Of a stretch of 64,000 bases of DNA, positions 1-11,329 are shown in pieces (position 1 is the first letter of the stretch; each line of letters opens with the position of its first letter). The DNA is from Ctenosaura bakeri. Its lineage: Eukaryota > Chordata > Lepidosauria > Squamata > Iguanidae. A program made the translations under genes and the position numbers. The notes below the pieces were generated by a model. The model ran no database searches. It saw only the letters and a program-made list of their open reading frames with translations, and was not told the origin of the DNA. Location of the stretch: NCBI GenBank assembly GCA_948474755.1, contig CAOLHI010000361.1:868001-932000 (forward strand), read 5' to 3'.

Positions 1-71
1 AGAAGAGTGTGAAAGTAACTGCAGTGATGGAATCCACTCTTACTAAAGCCATATATCTTTCTCCAAATTAA
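1..71 (+). CDS. Last coding exon (3' part) of an upstream PYD-caspase paralogue, copy A
   Basis: This is the tail of a caspase small subunit, cut by the window start. From position 12 to the TAA at 69-71 it reads in the same frame as the last exon of the complete caspase gene (35216-35332) and is almost identical to it, ending in YLSPN. The homology continues into the 3' flank, so this is a tandem paralogue and not a stray repeat. Compared with copy B, two bases are missing near positions 7-8 and one base differs. If the unseen upstream part keeps copy B's frame, the C-terminus would be shifted; the window edge prevents a decision. Whether copy A is a working gene is unknown. Confidence 0.8.
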   Translation, partial: KSVKVTAVMESTLTKAIYLSPN

Positions 72-268
72 TCTAGCCGTTTAGTAATAACCGTGCAAGC
101 CCTGGAATGGATAACCTTGGCCTGACTTGCAGCCCAAAAACATCTAGAGGGCTGTCTTTTAGCTATACTCAGTTTGAGCTTTTAGCTATATTAGGTTTTT
201 AGCTATATTAAACTACATAGGTTACGCAACTGCACTTCTTGTTTTGCTCAAAACAGTTAAGTGATTTT
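72..268 (+). other. Start of copy A 3' UTR/flank, split by an L1
   Basis: Non-coding sequence alignable to 35333-35490 behind the complete caspase gene, with short indels. Bases 248-268 are one copy of the 21-base target-site duplication of the L1 that follows; the second copy is at 7147-7167. The L1 therefore landed about 180 bases after the stop codon, probably inside the 3' UTR. Confidence 0.7.
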
Positions 269-722
269 TTTTCCAGTATATTTTTATTTTATTTTAATCT
301 CACATAAAAGGAAGGAAAAGAAAAAGAAAATTTTTTCCCCAGTATATATGTATATACATTATATCCATCCAGCAATTTCAGCAATTCAGCTAGACATATA
401 TATTCATTCTTCAAATCTTCAAAATAAAAGAGAAAAGAAAAAAAGGGGACTTCCTCCCGCGAAATGGTACAGTTGGAAAAAAAATAAGAACAACCTTTAG
501 TATATCCTCTCTCCAACTTACATTACAATTGATACTTAATATTATATACATAATTTTTTAATTACATACATTATAATAATATCCTTTTAATAATTTCTTA
601 AATTTCACATTTTTCTACCCCCTTCCCTTGCATGTATATTCTCTTTCTTCCTCTTTATCTCTTTATGTCCCTTTAAGTAATGTCCGACCCAGACAGAATT
701 GGTATTGTTTTATAAACTTATA

Positions 723-3700
723 TTAATTCTTTAACTCTTTAACATAATTCAATAACGGTTGGCACACCAACAAAAAAGATTCTTCTCCTTTATCCTTTAA
801 ATACTGGGATAGTCTGTCATTTTCCATAATATCCAAAAGCTTATCCCACCATTCTCTTTCCTGCGGTACTTTTTCTACCTTCCAATATCTTGCATAAGCC
901 AACCTTCCTGCTAATAACATGTACCATATCAGTTTTGCCATTCGATAATTTTTCACTGCGTTTTGCACCATGCCCAATAGAAATACCCCAGGATCCATCT
1001 CTATTTCCAATTTTGTAACTTTTTCCATTTTTACACGTACACTGTGCCAGTATTTCCTAGCCAAAGCGCAATCCCACCATAAATGAATAAATGTGCCTAT
1101 TTCTTGCTTACATTTCCAACAAACATTGGATGATTTATGATTTATTTTAGATAATCTTGTCGGGGTGAGATACCATCTAGTCATCATTTTGAATATTTGT
1201 TCCTGGAGGATATAGGAGCTCGTCCATTTACGATAACAACCCCATAGCTGTTCCCACTTTTCTAATGTAACCTCATGTCCAACATCTCTTGCCCACTTAA
1301 CCATATAGTCTTTAACCACCTCATCTTCCAATTTCCATTTCAAAAGCATTTTATATAATCGGGATAAAAGTTTCTTCTCCCCTTTAATCATATTCTCCTC
1401 CAGTTCTCCTCTTTGAAACTCAAATTCCCCTGTTTTCAGGTCTTTCCTATATCTTTCCTGAATTTGTAAGTATGCAAACCATTGTATTCTATATCCTTCT
1501 TGTATTAGCTGATTTCTGTCCTTCAACATTATCTGGGGGCCCCGTTGATGTAATAATTCTCTATAAGTAGACCACTCTATTTCATTTCTTAAAAAAGGGA
1601 GAGAGAGAAAATTCTGCAGGAAAGATCCAGAGCAGGATCTTAGGACATAGATATTCCCTATACTTTGACCACACCGAAAATAAAGATTTCCTAATTACAT
1701 GATTTCCAAAGGATTTTTGAATCTCGCTTTTCCCATGCCAGAGAAAGCCATGCCAGCCAAATGCTAGATCAAATCCCTCTAAAGTTAGCAGTTTGCGATC
1801 ATTCAACAATATCCAGGGACGCATCCAAGCGAGACAAGCCGCTGTATGATATAATTCAAAATCAGGGACTGACATTCCTCCTCTCTCTCGTTCATCTACT
1901 AGGATCTTACATTTTATGCGGGGTCTCTTGCCATTCCATATAAATTTCCGTAGCGCTTTCTCGAGATCCACAAACCATCTCTTTGGGATACTTATTGGTA
2001 TCATTAAGAACAAAACAGTACTTTCGGTAGGATACTCATTTTAATCAATGAGACCCTCCCCATCAAGGAAAGATCTAAATTTCGCCAGCCTTCCAACTTC
2101 CTTTGGATTTCTTTTAACAATGGTACATAGTTATTTTGGAATAACTGCTTGGCATTATTAGTAATTTGGACTCCAAGGTATTCCACTCTTTCTACACACT
2201 TCAACCCGGAGATTAGTTCGAATTTGTCTATTTCATCCTTCTTCATATTCTTGCTTAATACTTTAGTTTTCTTTCAATTAATTTTAAATCCAGCCATCTG
2301 ACCATAGTCATTAATAATTTCATTTAGCTTTTTAGCTTGTTTCATCGGATCAGATAAAAAAAGGACAATGTCATCTGCAAAGGCTTTCAGCTGGTAAGAT
2401 ACCTTTCCTACTTTTATCCCAAGCACTTCTGAATGGTTCTTTATATCTTTAAGCATCACTTCCAAAGTAAGAATAAATAATAAAGGTGAAAGCGGACACC
2501 CTTGTCTTGTCCCCTTACAAATTGGAATCCTGTCCAATTTCAGATGGTTTATTTTAAGAAAGGCACTTTGTTCAGTATAAATAACCTTCACAAAAGATGT
2601 AAATACTGCGCCAAATTGCATCTTTTCTAGTACGTCTAATACAAATTCCCATCTGACGTTGTCAAATGCTTTTTCAGCATCTAAAAATATTAACATACCT
2701 TTGACCTCATTATGCATTGATAAGTATTCTAGAATATCAACTACTGTTCTGACATTATGACGCATCTGTCGACCTGGAAGAAATCCTGTTTGATCTTCAT
2801 TAATATACTTTGTCAGAATTGGCTTTAATCGATTTGCAAGAATGGAAGTAAAAATCTTATAATCCGTATTTAACAGTGAAATGGGAGGGAAATCTGTGCA
2901 AAATGGTTGATCTGATTCTACTTTTTTAATAAGGGTTATATCTGCTTCCTTCCAGCTTGTTGGAATATCCCTGGGAGTGGAAATTTCATTAAAGAGAATC
3001 TGGAGAGGTTCTGCTACCTGTTCCTTAAACGTTTTGTAAAATAAGGCCGTAAAGCCATCTGGGCCAGGTGCCTTCCTTTTTTTTCAACTGATCAATAGCA
3101 TCAGTAACTTCAGATATCTTAATAGGCGTATTAAGGTGTTCTTGGTGTTCTTTCTCCAAAACTGGGAGTCCTCTAGAGCCAAGATATTGCTGTATCTTAT
3201 CTTTACTTACTCGATTTTGTTCAGAGTATAACTTTTTGAAATAGTTTCCTAATTTTTTCATAATCCATTTTTCTTCATTTATGCACCTTTGCCCATCTTT
3301 AATCTGCGTTATTAGATTCTTCTGTCGTTCTTTTCTAATTTTATTAGCAAGCCATTTCCCAGGCTTCTGGGCATGTTCAAAATAATGTTGTTTACTATAT
3401 TTAAGATTCCTCTCCATCTCTTCCATCAACTGTGTCGATAGTTGTTTCTGTAATGTTCTCACTTTAACAAGGGCTTGAATATTTTTGGGCTCCTTCTTGA
3501 GCCACTTCTCCGCCTCCTGTAAAGTGATAAGAAGGTTGTCCATACGCTCCTTCTGTTTTTCTTTCGTTCCCAAACCTTCTGTGATAAGATGCCCCGCATA
3601 TATGCCTTCATTGCATCCCAGATTATGGCTGGTTTAGTTTCTCCATTATTATTGAACTGGAAGAATTCTTTCAATTTCCCTCTACATTCCGATACAATTG

Positions 3701-4459
3701 TTTGTTGTTTCAAAATATCTTCATTCATCTTCCAGAATCTCGGTCTAATACTTTGTTTAAATGTAAGCGTGGTCGGGGAGTGATCACTCAGTATTTCGGC
3801 ATAATTTGTACCTCGCTAACCTCTAATAATAAGGATTTTGAGACCCACATCTGATCTATTCTTGACCAGCTATTATGCCTATTAGAAAAGTAAGTAAACT
3901 CTTTCGTCATAGAGTTCCTAACCCGCCAGATATCAAATAGCTGGAAATCCTTAATCAACGTAGAGAATTCACTGTGTATCTTCCCATACTGGCCCTTACT
4001 TGCAGTACACGATGATCTGTCCATACAGGTGCACGGAACTCCATTGAAATCACCCATGACCAAGACATCCTTATACTCTTGTTCACTCATACATCGTTGA
4101 AGATCTTTAAAACATCTCTTCCCCTCATTACATGGCACATATATCCCAACCAGGAGAGTACGCTTATTTTTAATTTCCACTTCAACTCCCACAAATCTTC
4201 CTTTACAATCTGCAAATACTTGCTTGGGCTTTAACATCAACTTAACATACAGCGCAACACCTCTCCTTTTAACCGATGCAGAAGATACAAAAAGATCTCC
4301 TGAACATAATCTTTCCAGAACTCTTATATCAGCTCCTTTAATACGAGTTTCTTGCGGACATAAGATTTCCCATTTCCATTTCTTTAAGAGATTCGTCACT
4401 TTCTTCTGTTTAATTACCGAGTTCAGACCATTAATATTCCACGATATTATCTTTACCAT
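723..4459 (-). pseudogene. L1 ORF2 (endonuclease and reverse transcriptase), broken by frameshifts and stops
   Basis: Pieces of one L1 ORF2 lie in order on the - strand. 4459-3788 is an apurinic-type endonuclease start (IISWNINGLNS, later GDFNG). 3728-3025 is the linker region. 2765-2274 is the reverse transcriptase core with DAEKAFD, GTRQGCPLSPLLF and the catalytic FADD motif. 2246-1582 is the thumb region. 1529-723 is the C-terminal part with a Cys-rich knuckle (CWKCKQ...HLWWDCA). Frames change between the pieces and stops interrupt them, so no functional polyprotein can be made. The protein would nick the target DNA and copy the L1 RNA. Confidence 0.88.
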
Positions 4460-5472
4460 CACTTCCCTTTCATCTTTTGTACCATCGGTTCATCTGAATC
4501 CAAATCTATCAAGCTCGTCTCGTGATCCTGACGTTCTTCATGATCTATCCTTGAATTATCCTCTTGTTCGTTAATTCTATCCTTCCTCTCTCGTCTGTTT
4601 TTATCACTGGGTATCTCTAATCTCTGATTATTTCCAGCATCACTAATTCTAACTTGTACATCTTGCGTCCTAGCCATCTGAGTCAAATCTGATCCAAATC
4701 TAGCTAGAAAGTCATTCATCTTTTCCAATGAGTTTATCCTATATCTCTGATCCTTAAATTGAAAAATAACCCCTTCAAGTCTATCCCACTGAAATCTTAT
4801 TTGACATGATTTGAGCTTTGCAACTAGCACAGAATAATCCCTTCTTTTCCTAAGAATTCTAGCCGGTACTTCTCGCAGTAGAATTAGCAGTCTACCTTGA
4901 TCAGTCAGGGGAGATTTGCTATGTTCACCCAATATTCTATCCTTCACAGATCTCTTACTAAATTGAACTACAACATCTCTAGGTAATCCTCGTTTTCTTG
5001 CTATCGCCGATGGTACCCTGTATACTGCATCTACCTCTTCCTCCATCATTTCTTCTTCTAAGTCGAGATGTTCTGCCAACAAACTAATTACTCTTTTATG
5101 AGTGTGCTCTTCCACTTTTTCCTCCAATCCACGTATTTGAATCCAGGCGTCCATCTGGCGTTGTTCTACCAATGCCATTCTGTCAAGTTGTTTCTCTACC
5201 TCATTCGCAGAAATGTCCATCTTCTTCTTTAAGAGTTGTATCTCTTTCTTATTTTCGTCAATTTCTTGTTTATTAAGTTGAACTTCCTGTTTCATCTGAA
5301 CCATTGTCTCTTGCATTTCTGCCATCTGGGATTTAAGGTCTCCCAAATCTTGCTTTATAGAGGCCATTGAGGATCTCATTTCTTTAATAAAGCTTTTCAT
5401 ATATTCCGGTGGCTCATCTAATGATTCCCTTTTGGACGAACCTTCGCCCCCTCTCGTTTTCCCTGACCTCAT
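4459..5472 (-). CDS. L1 ORF1p-like RNA-binding protein, open reading frame intact
   Basis: 337 residues with the order of L1 ORF1p. A long coiled coil occupies roughly residues 25-105, rich in heptads of Met, Leu, Gln and Lys. An RRM-like region follows, beginning around the WIQIRGLEEKV stretch. A basic C-terminal domain comes next, and the tail is charged. In the L1 family this protein trimerises through the coiled coil, coats the element RNA and acts as a chaperone. The TGA stop (4461-4459) shares its final A with the ATG of ORF2 (TGATG), an arrangement that can allow termination-reinitiation. The frame is open although ORF2 is broken. The family call is sure; activity is unlikely. Confidence 0.85.
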   Translation of the reverse strand: MRSGKTRGGEGSSKRESLDEPPEYMKSFIKEMRSSMASIKQDLGDLKSQMAEMQETMVQMKQEVQLNKQEIDENKKEIQLLKKKMDISANEVEKQLDRMALVEQRQMDAWIQIRGLEEKVEEHTHKRVISLLAEHLDLEEEMMEEEVDAVYRVPSAIARKRGLPRDVVVQFSKRSVKDRILGEHSKSPLTDQGRLLILLREVPARILRKRRDYSVLVAKLKSCQIRFQWDRLEGVIFQFKDQRYRINSLEKMNDFLARFGSDLTQMARTQDVQVRISDAGNNQRLEIPSDKNRRERKDRINEQEDNSRIDHEERQDHETSLIDLDSDEPMVQKMKGK

Positions 5473-7146
5473 CTTGCCTTCTCATATAGACTTTAATATC
5501 ATCTATTAATGGTCGTAAAGGCTATAATTGCCTCAATTGGCTTATCCAGTCCCCTTTTTTAAAAATATTACAATGATTATAAAGATACCTTACTCTATCT
5601 GAATTTACTATCCTCCTAATTATACCTTTATAATCCTTATAATACCCAGTTCAGTCCTTTTTGTATAATTGTACTTAGTTAATTAACTATGAGCCTATTA
5701 TAGTACATTATTCAATTCCCCAACAAATATCTGATCGGTTATCAAATTACCCCTTTAATACAATATTGGTATACCTTCAATGTTCCTTTCCCCAATAGCC
5801 CAATATATTATCAATTATCATTTTCTCTATTCTTAACAGGTAATTCATTACTTAGGTAACAAATAACTCTTCCCATTCCAAACAAATAGATTAAATCAGT
5901 TTAAAAATATAAACCCAGATGAGGAGAGGAATAGACTATGTCTCTATATAACTATAATGCTATTTAATAGCAATACATTTCCAATACCCCAAACCCACAA
6001 TCCATAACTTCCCACCCTCCTACTCTTTTACAAATAGTCTTCCCTTAATAAATACTTATTCCAAGTGGCACTCCAACTTTAAACTTTACAGTTTTGGGAT
6101 TCCTATTTGCTCCTTCTTCCGTCTTTCTTCATTCCTCTCGACAGTCCTGTTATCACCTCTTCTTTCACTCTTTTCACTTCTTTTCCTATTGCCTTCTTGA
6201 TTCCGTGCCTCGCCTTCTTCCTCAGAATATCCAAAAGATTTCTTCACCACAAAAGGACTTGAAAAAAAATTCCAAAGATCTTAAAGTGAAAGTTGCCCTC
6301 ACAGTCCCCAATAACTCAGAGCTCACAGCGTTTAAGAAGGGAAGAAAAAAAATCGAGGAAGAAAAAAAGAAAAGGAAAGATAGTCTCTCTATTAATTTCC
6401 ATAGTAGGGTTACAAGGATCTGGGGTAATAGCTCTCTCTCCAATAGCCCCTGAAAAGAAAAGAAAGCCCCCCCAAAAAATTTTTCTCCTGAGATTTGTTT
6501 GTCTTTAGTTTTAAATTTTGCACAAAAAAAACACCAAGCCAGTCTAGTCCAGGACTTCCACAAAAAGAAAAAAATCAATATAAAAAAGAAGATTCCCTTC
6601 TTCAATAATTCCACTTCTCTTCTCGGGAGGGGTAGGGGGGGATATACTCCCCACCTTTGCTCCAGAGGCCAACTTTGCTGTACCGCTTCACAGTCCTCTT
6701 TTAACCACAATGTTCCAAAGCTTTCTCCCAGCCTATCCACGCCCTATCGGGGCGGAACAAAAGCTGGCAGCAAAAAGCCAAGAAAGAAAAACAGAACCCC
6801 CCCCAGCCCAGTTAATGCTACTGGGTCTCGTCGGGGTTAATAGCTTATCTGAAGAGAGCTCCGTGGCGAGAATATGGGGCAGAGAAACCACCCACTCCGG
6901 CGCCACTGCGACAGAAGCTGAGGGGATCCCGGTATCACACCCTGACATTGGGGTTGCCAAGGGTGGGAAAAAAAGCCCTGGACCCCCCTTAACCAGCTCC
7001 TTCTCCTGCCTGTATCCCTTCCCGGGATACGGCTGGTTGCCTTGGTAATAGTAGGCAACAGCTTGTGACGACGGCAGCTCTTCAGAGCTCCGAAAACATG
7101 GAGCTCCTGCGAGCCGTGCCTCCTTGCTTGCGTCCGGAACCGGAAG
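5473..7146 (-). promoter_or_regulatory. Putative 5' UTR/internal promoter region of the L1
   Basis: This stretch precedes ORF1 and ends at the target-site duplication. It is AT-rich near ORF1 (5473-6080), then purine/pyrimidine-biased, then GC-rich with CpGs at 6600-7146, as L1 5' UTR promoters often are. No conserved gene is visible in it; the short open frames on both strands look accidental. The promoter role is inferred from position only. Confidence 0.45.
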
Positions 7147-7167
7147 TCAAAACAGTTGAGTGATTTT

Positions 7168-9240
7168 AAAATGAAGGTCAGATTGGAGATGCCACCAGGT
7201 AAAACATATGATTAGAGTCAGCTTCTAGCAATCTAAAGACAGAACTGTTCCAGCTGAAAGACCAAGATATGGTTAGAATGCTATTCCAGGTGAGATGACC
7301 ACAAAGTGACCAAATGAATGACATCTAAGACAGTACATCTCAGGCTATTGATGTTGGGGACCAGCCTTTTTTTTCTTTCTGATCCAGTGCTGTATTTCTG
7401 ACTATTGACTACAACTGTTTGTTTCCTTCCTGGAAATACTTTGCAGATCAGCAGCCAGTGGCTTGACTATTGGCACTGGTCTTGGGACCATCCATTTTGA
7501 GTAGTGCTGATCTCAGGGATGGTATTGTAGATGCCCAGAGATCTGATGTTTATAAGCTAGGTGATAAAATTTTAGTAAATAAAAAAATTAATTTAAAATA
7601 GTTAATGGTGGCAGGGATTGTGGCTCTGGCATTGTAAAAAGTTGTTATATTACAGTTTATTTTCATTTGATAACAATAAAAATGCTTTACAATTTCTTAT
7701 AAGAAAAGCAATGTTGTTCAAAAACTGATTTTTTTAAAAAAATTAAAAATCAATAAACACATAAGAATCTATGAAGAAACAAGTGACATTTTAGTATCTT
7801 GTAGAACTTTACCTTAAAAATGTTTATTATAGATATAGATATATTCTTCTTTGTTCCATAGATACGAGAACAGTATAAGAATCTATATAACAAAAGTTTC
7901 TCTTTACAGTATCATATTCAGGTCACTTTAGTGTACATAATTTTCTTGACTGTTTTATATTTGCTAATGTACTTTCATCAGCTGTGCAAATGGAATACAT
8001 CAAGAGATGCCTTAGCTTTCCCTTTGTGCCATCACTGAAAATGCAGTACACATGAAAAAGAGTGTGGGTGGGTACGCGTGTGCACATGCATGCATGCGGG
8101 TGTGTATAAAACCAGAAAACAATAATCAAAGTATTCTTTATGATTAAAGTTCCAACAGAAAATTAAGAAATATCTTTTTAACATCTGTTTAATATGTAGG
8201 AAAGAGACATCCCAATCAGAGAAAGGGTAGGAAGAGAAAACAAGATTGACTTGTCTTGACTTCTGGCAATCCCTTGGCTGTGCCCCAGCCTTCTATCCCA
8301 CCAGGTTTAGTGGGCATGAGCAACCCATGCCTGGTACTGAAAACTGATTAAGTAAATGAAATCTTAATGCATGCCTGCACCCTGAGTCTTTATTTTGCAT
8401 AAGTTTATAGACCTTGGCATGTTAGTAAAAAAACAAAGCAGATTCTACAGGCAAGAAGACTCTCACTCTTGATTGCTTCAACCTAGATAATGGCTGCACT
8501 GTCATGTCCCAAATACAAGTCACCCCTTTATATTTGTTTCTCCTCCTTTCAGCTAGGTGGCAGTGCAGCACAGAATCTTGATCCTTCACTTAAGCACAGC
8601 AGGGAAAGAGAAGAAATGGTGTGGTTACAAGTCTGGATTTTGCTTGAAATGTTACTTAAAGTGATCATCAGGAAGGGTTGATGCAGATAGAGGTGAGACC
8701 CCTTTCTGCTTATAAGAGGACTGGAAACAAAGGCAGGAAAAGAAATGCAATTAAATTCTGTCCTCCATTCGCAGCAATATTGTAATCTGAGATCTAGGAC
8801 TTGTTGCTGTCTTATTGAGGCCAAAGGCCATGTTATAGGGAGAGTAGAGAATTTCTATAGAAGCTGCTGCACTGTCAGACCTGGAAATTAATTTAGCCAC
8901 GCTAACCGGTAAAGTGTCCCAGTTAAAGCCAAATTCAGGTTACTTTAGCTAATGTTGGTGGTAAAAACTTTTGAAACTAAGCTATCTCAAGGTTTAGGAT
9001 ATGCATTTATTTATTTATTGTTAAATGTTATAGCTTTGCAGATTTACAGGGATACCTACATTGGCCATAAAAACCAGAAATCACTTGAGACCATCTTAAC
9101 ACTCTAAGCAAACATCTGAGGGAAGGTGCACACTTCTCCTGCATGATTTTTACTATCTTTCTGTGATAAACCTGTGGGCTTCAAAAGTTAGTGTGATGTA
9201 TTTTCTGCCTTTTAGTTGACCTGATAAAGGTATCCTCACA
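7168..9240 (+). other. Copy A caspase 3' flank, paralogous to 35470-37550
   Basis: Non-coding. It aligns nearly throughout to the flank behind the complete caspase gene, including shared runs around 7930-8130 / 35930-36120 (a TG-rich stretch) and 8470-8700 / 36470-36690. AATAAA motifs near 7577 would be candidate poly(A) signals for copy A if its transcript reads through the L1. The hAT element found in copy B (37093-37396) is absent here, near 9105, giving an empty site. Confidence 0.7.
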
Positions 9241-9424
9241 ATATTTTTTTTTAATAATTTTTAATTAAAATTGAACAGCAATGTTACAAAACAATACACA
9301 ATACTAAAAATATGCAACAATACCATAGAAATAAAAAGACAAATAATATATAACAAACTACATATACTTAACAAGACTGCAAGAAACGAACAAAAAAACC
9401 CTCTACAAATAACTAAAATTTGAT
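9241..9424. repeat. AT-rich interspersed repeat shared by both flanks
   Basis: An A-rich segment starting at 9241 matches 37560-37680 in copy B and so predates the duplication. It resembles an L1-type 3' end in antisense orientation. After about 9385 the two flanks diverge. Confidence 0.4.
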
Positions 9425-9910
9425 TCTTCTTCGTGGTCGCTGTGAATCACACAATGGGGTTGTCAGGGATTCGAAGCATGGAACCCTGGGAAAATGCCCA
9501 GACCACTGCAAGGCATTGCATCATACTCCAGCAGTGTGTATTGCAAGACATTGCATCAGGTGCAGGGTGGTGTGCAGACCCCTGTAGCTCATTGGTTGTA
9601 AATATGTATATAAGGCAGCAACGTTCAGTTCATTCTGTCGGATGACCAAACCTGGTGCCTGGCGTAAGCTCTTGTCAGTCTGTTTTATGTTTTGTGTTCA
9701 TGTACATATCGGAACTTTGAAGCTAAGATAAAGTGCCTCCTGTTTAGAAGAAAACTTTTCCATGTGAGTATCCTTCTTGGGAACAGGGTCGCTGCTGTTG
9801 GTTTGCTGAGAACCTTTTTTCCCACTGTGTCTCCATGGGGATTGAAACTCCCCTTATTCCCCCAACAGGGGTATTTCGTGCCTGTGCGATACAGCATTCA
9901 GAATCTTCTG
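9425..9910 (+). mobile_element. LTR-like block (probable solo LTR), only in copy A
   Basis: This block has promoter-like organisation: a CCAAT-like ATTGG near 9592, a TATA box (TATATAAGG, 9607-9615), and a GATAAA poly(A)-like signal near 9727. No coding domains, primer-binding site or polypurine tract are seen, so a solo LTR is the best reading. Copy B has unrelated AT-rich sequence at the same place. Exact ends were not found, and family and strand are inferred from TATA and poly(A) order. Confidence 0.4.
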
Positions 9911-9994
9911 GAAGCTTAAAATCAGGCGTTTTGGCAGTTGGCCAAATAAGATAAGGCCTTATCTCAGGGATGGTATTATAAGATAAGGCCTATA

Positions 9995-10900
9995 CTTAAG
10001 TAACTGGCATTGTGCCTGTGAAAACCAGCATAATGCCGACCAACAAGCCTGCCCTCAAATCCAGTCTTAAAATCCCACCTTCATAATTCCAAACATAGTG
10101 TATAAATTTCTATTCAGTTAAATATATGTCATCATCCAGTCCAGTTAAGCAAAGCAAAGATAACAGTAACAGTTCATCCAGAAAGAAAAAGAAGAAGCAT
10201 CATTACTCCAAGTGTCCAAGATCAAACTCCACAAACAAAAAAGAAAAAAGAAAAAAATCAACTTTAAGAACTAATAGTCCTGTCCTTTAAAAATCCATAG
10301 CAAATCCCAAAGTGAAAAAAGAGAGGAGGAAAACAAAAGTTGAATTACATAGCTCACATAGTTTATCACTGCTGTAACAATCAAAAAGGGGTAGTATCTC
10401 TTCAAATCCTCAGTTAGATTAGAAGGCTCTTAAATTTCTAGGAATATAGTTTCCACTGGAACAATCAACAATGTTACAATATCAGAATACCTACATATAA
10501 GAGGCGCAGGGAAAGGTTGGCATTTTTCCATAATGCAGGGTGAAAGATGCTTTCACAGACTTGGGAACAGCAGCGGCCACTCTGTTCCTGAGCGGATGTC
10601 ATGCAGGTCCTGGTCTTGACTAATTTGGAGTCTTCAGACTCTCCATGGATTCAAAAGTCCACAAACTTGACAGGCACGAAGCTTCGGAGATAGCAATCTC
10701 ATGGGAGCTTGATAGACTGCATTCTCCATCAACCCCAACTGAAAACCAAACACCCCCCCCCGATGTGTGTTTTGAATTTTGTTGTATGAGCTCGTACATG
10801 TGCACAAGGGGGGCTCTTTTTTTTTTTAACTGTTCCAGGGGTTTTTTAACTGCTCCAGGGTCCCAACCACCTTAATCGGACTTTACAGGTAGGTATATTT
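9995..10900. other. Non-coding flank paralogous to 38108-38510 and 40871-42410
   Basis: A-rich at first, then a stretch around 10560-10750 that matches 41130-41320. No gene is seen. At about 10395 the paralogous site in copy B is interrupted by a truncated L1. A further copy B-only stretch of about 950 bases (41360-42310) is missing here near 10780. Confidence 0.6.
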
Positions 10901-11094
10901 GAAGACCCAGTGTAGTACAATGGTTTGCGTGCTGGACTACAACCGTGGAGACCAGCATTCAATTCTGTGCTCGCTCTGTGGAAACCTACTGGGTGACCTT
11001 GGGCACATCACACACTCAGCCACCAGGAAACCCTGTGATAGCATTGCCTTAGTTTCAGCATAAGTTGGAAATGACTTGAAAGCACACAACAATA
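10901..11094 (+). mobile_element. tRNA-derived SINE (Sauria-type), shared with copy B
   Basis: A tRNA-like head with degenerate A and B boxes is followed by a body ending in GTTGGAAATGACTTGAAAG and a CACAACAA tail, the layout of squamate tRNA SINEs mobilised by RTE/Bov-B LINEs. The same insertion is present at 42415-42591, so it predates the duplication. Confidence 0.7.
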
Positions 11095-11329
11095 TAATTT
11101 GGACTGTTCAAAAGCCAGGTCATGATTCTTTCCTACATATTTTGCTTGACTATATCCTGCTCTGAAAAAAAAAGTGTTATCTTGACCCATTTCAGTTCCA
11201 TCTTACAAAGGATGATCTTCTGGAGGTGAGGGGTGTGTCACATGGGGTGAAACAAAGCTTTTTGTAAATTCTTGATTTGTAATTATCATCTGGGGTCATG
11301 ATATACTCAAGTGTGTTGTGCAAAACCTA

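Larger units (their letters stand above)
269..7146 (-). mobile_element. Full-length, degraded L1 LINE (antisense), with target-site duplication
   Basis: A complete L1-type non-LTR retrotransposon on the - strand: 5' UTR about 5473-7146, ORF1 5472-4459, broken ORF2 4459-723, then an AT-rich 3' end reaching about 269. A 21-base direct repeat with one mismatch flanks it (248-268 and 7147-7167), typical of target-primed reverse transcription. It is absent from the paralogous site in copy B (about 35470-35490), so it inserted after the caspase duplication. The frameshifts in ORF2 show it is dead. Confidence 0.9.

Noticed and set aside
1..71. Declaring copy A a pseudogene because of the 2-base difference
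   Set aside because: The window starts inside the exon, so the upstream frame is unknown and a compensating change cannot be excluded.
261..516. Open frames on both strands near the L1 end
   Set aside because: They fall in the AT- and purine-rich 3' end of the antisense L1 and show no domain.
10901..11094. tRNA-like A and B boxes
   Set aside because: The cloverleaf is degraded and the SINE body and CAACAA tail follow directly; the same unit recurs at 13715, 26531, 31980, 42415 and 59028, so these are SINEs, not tRNA genes.
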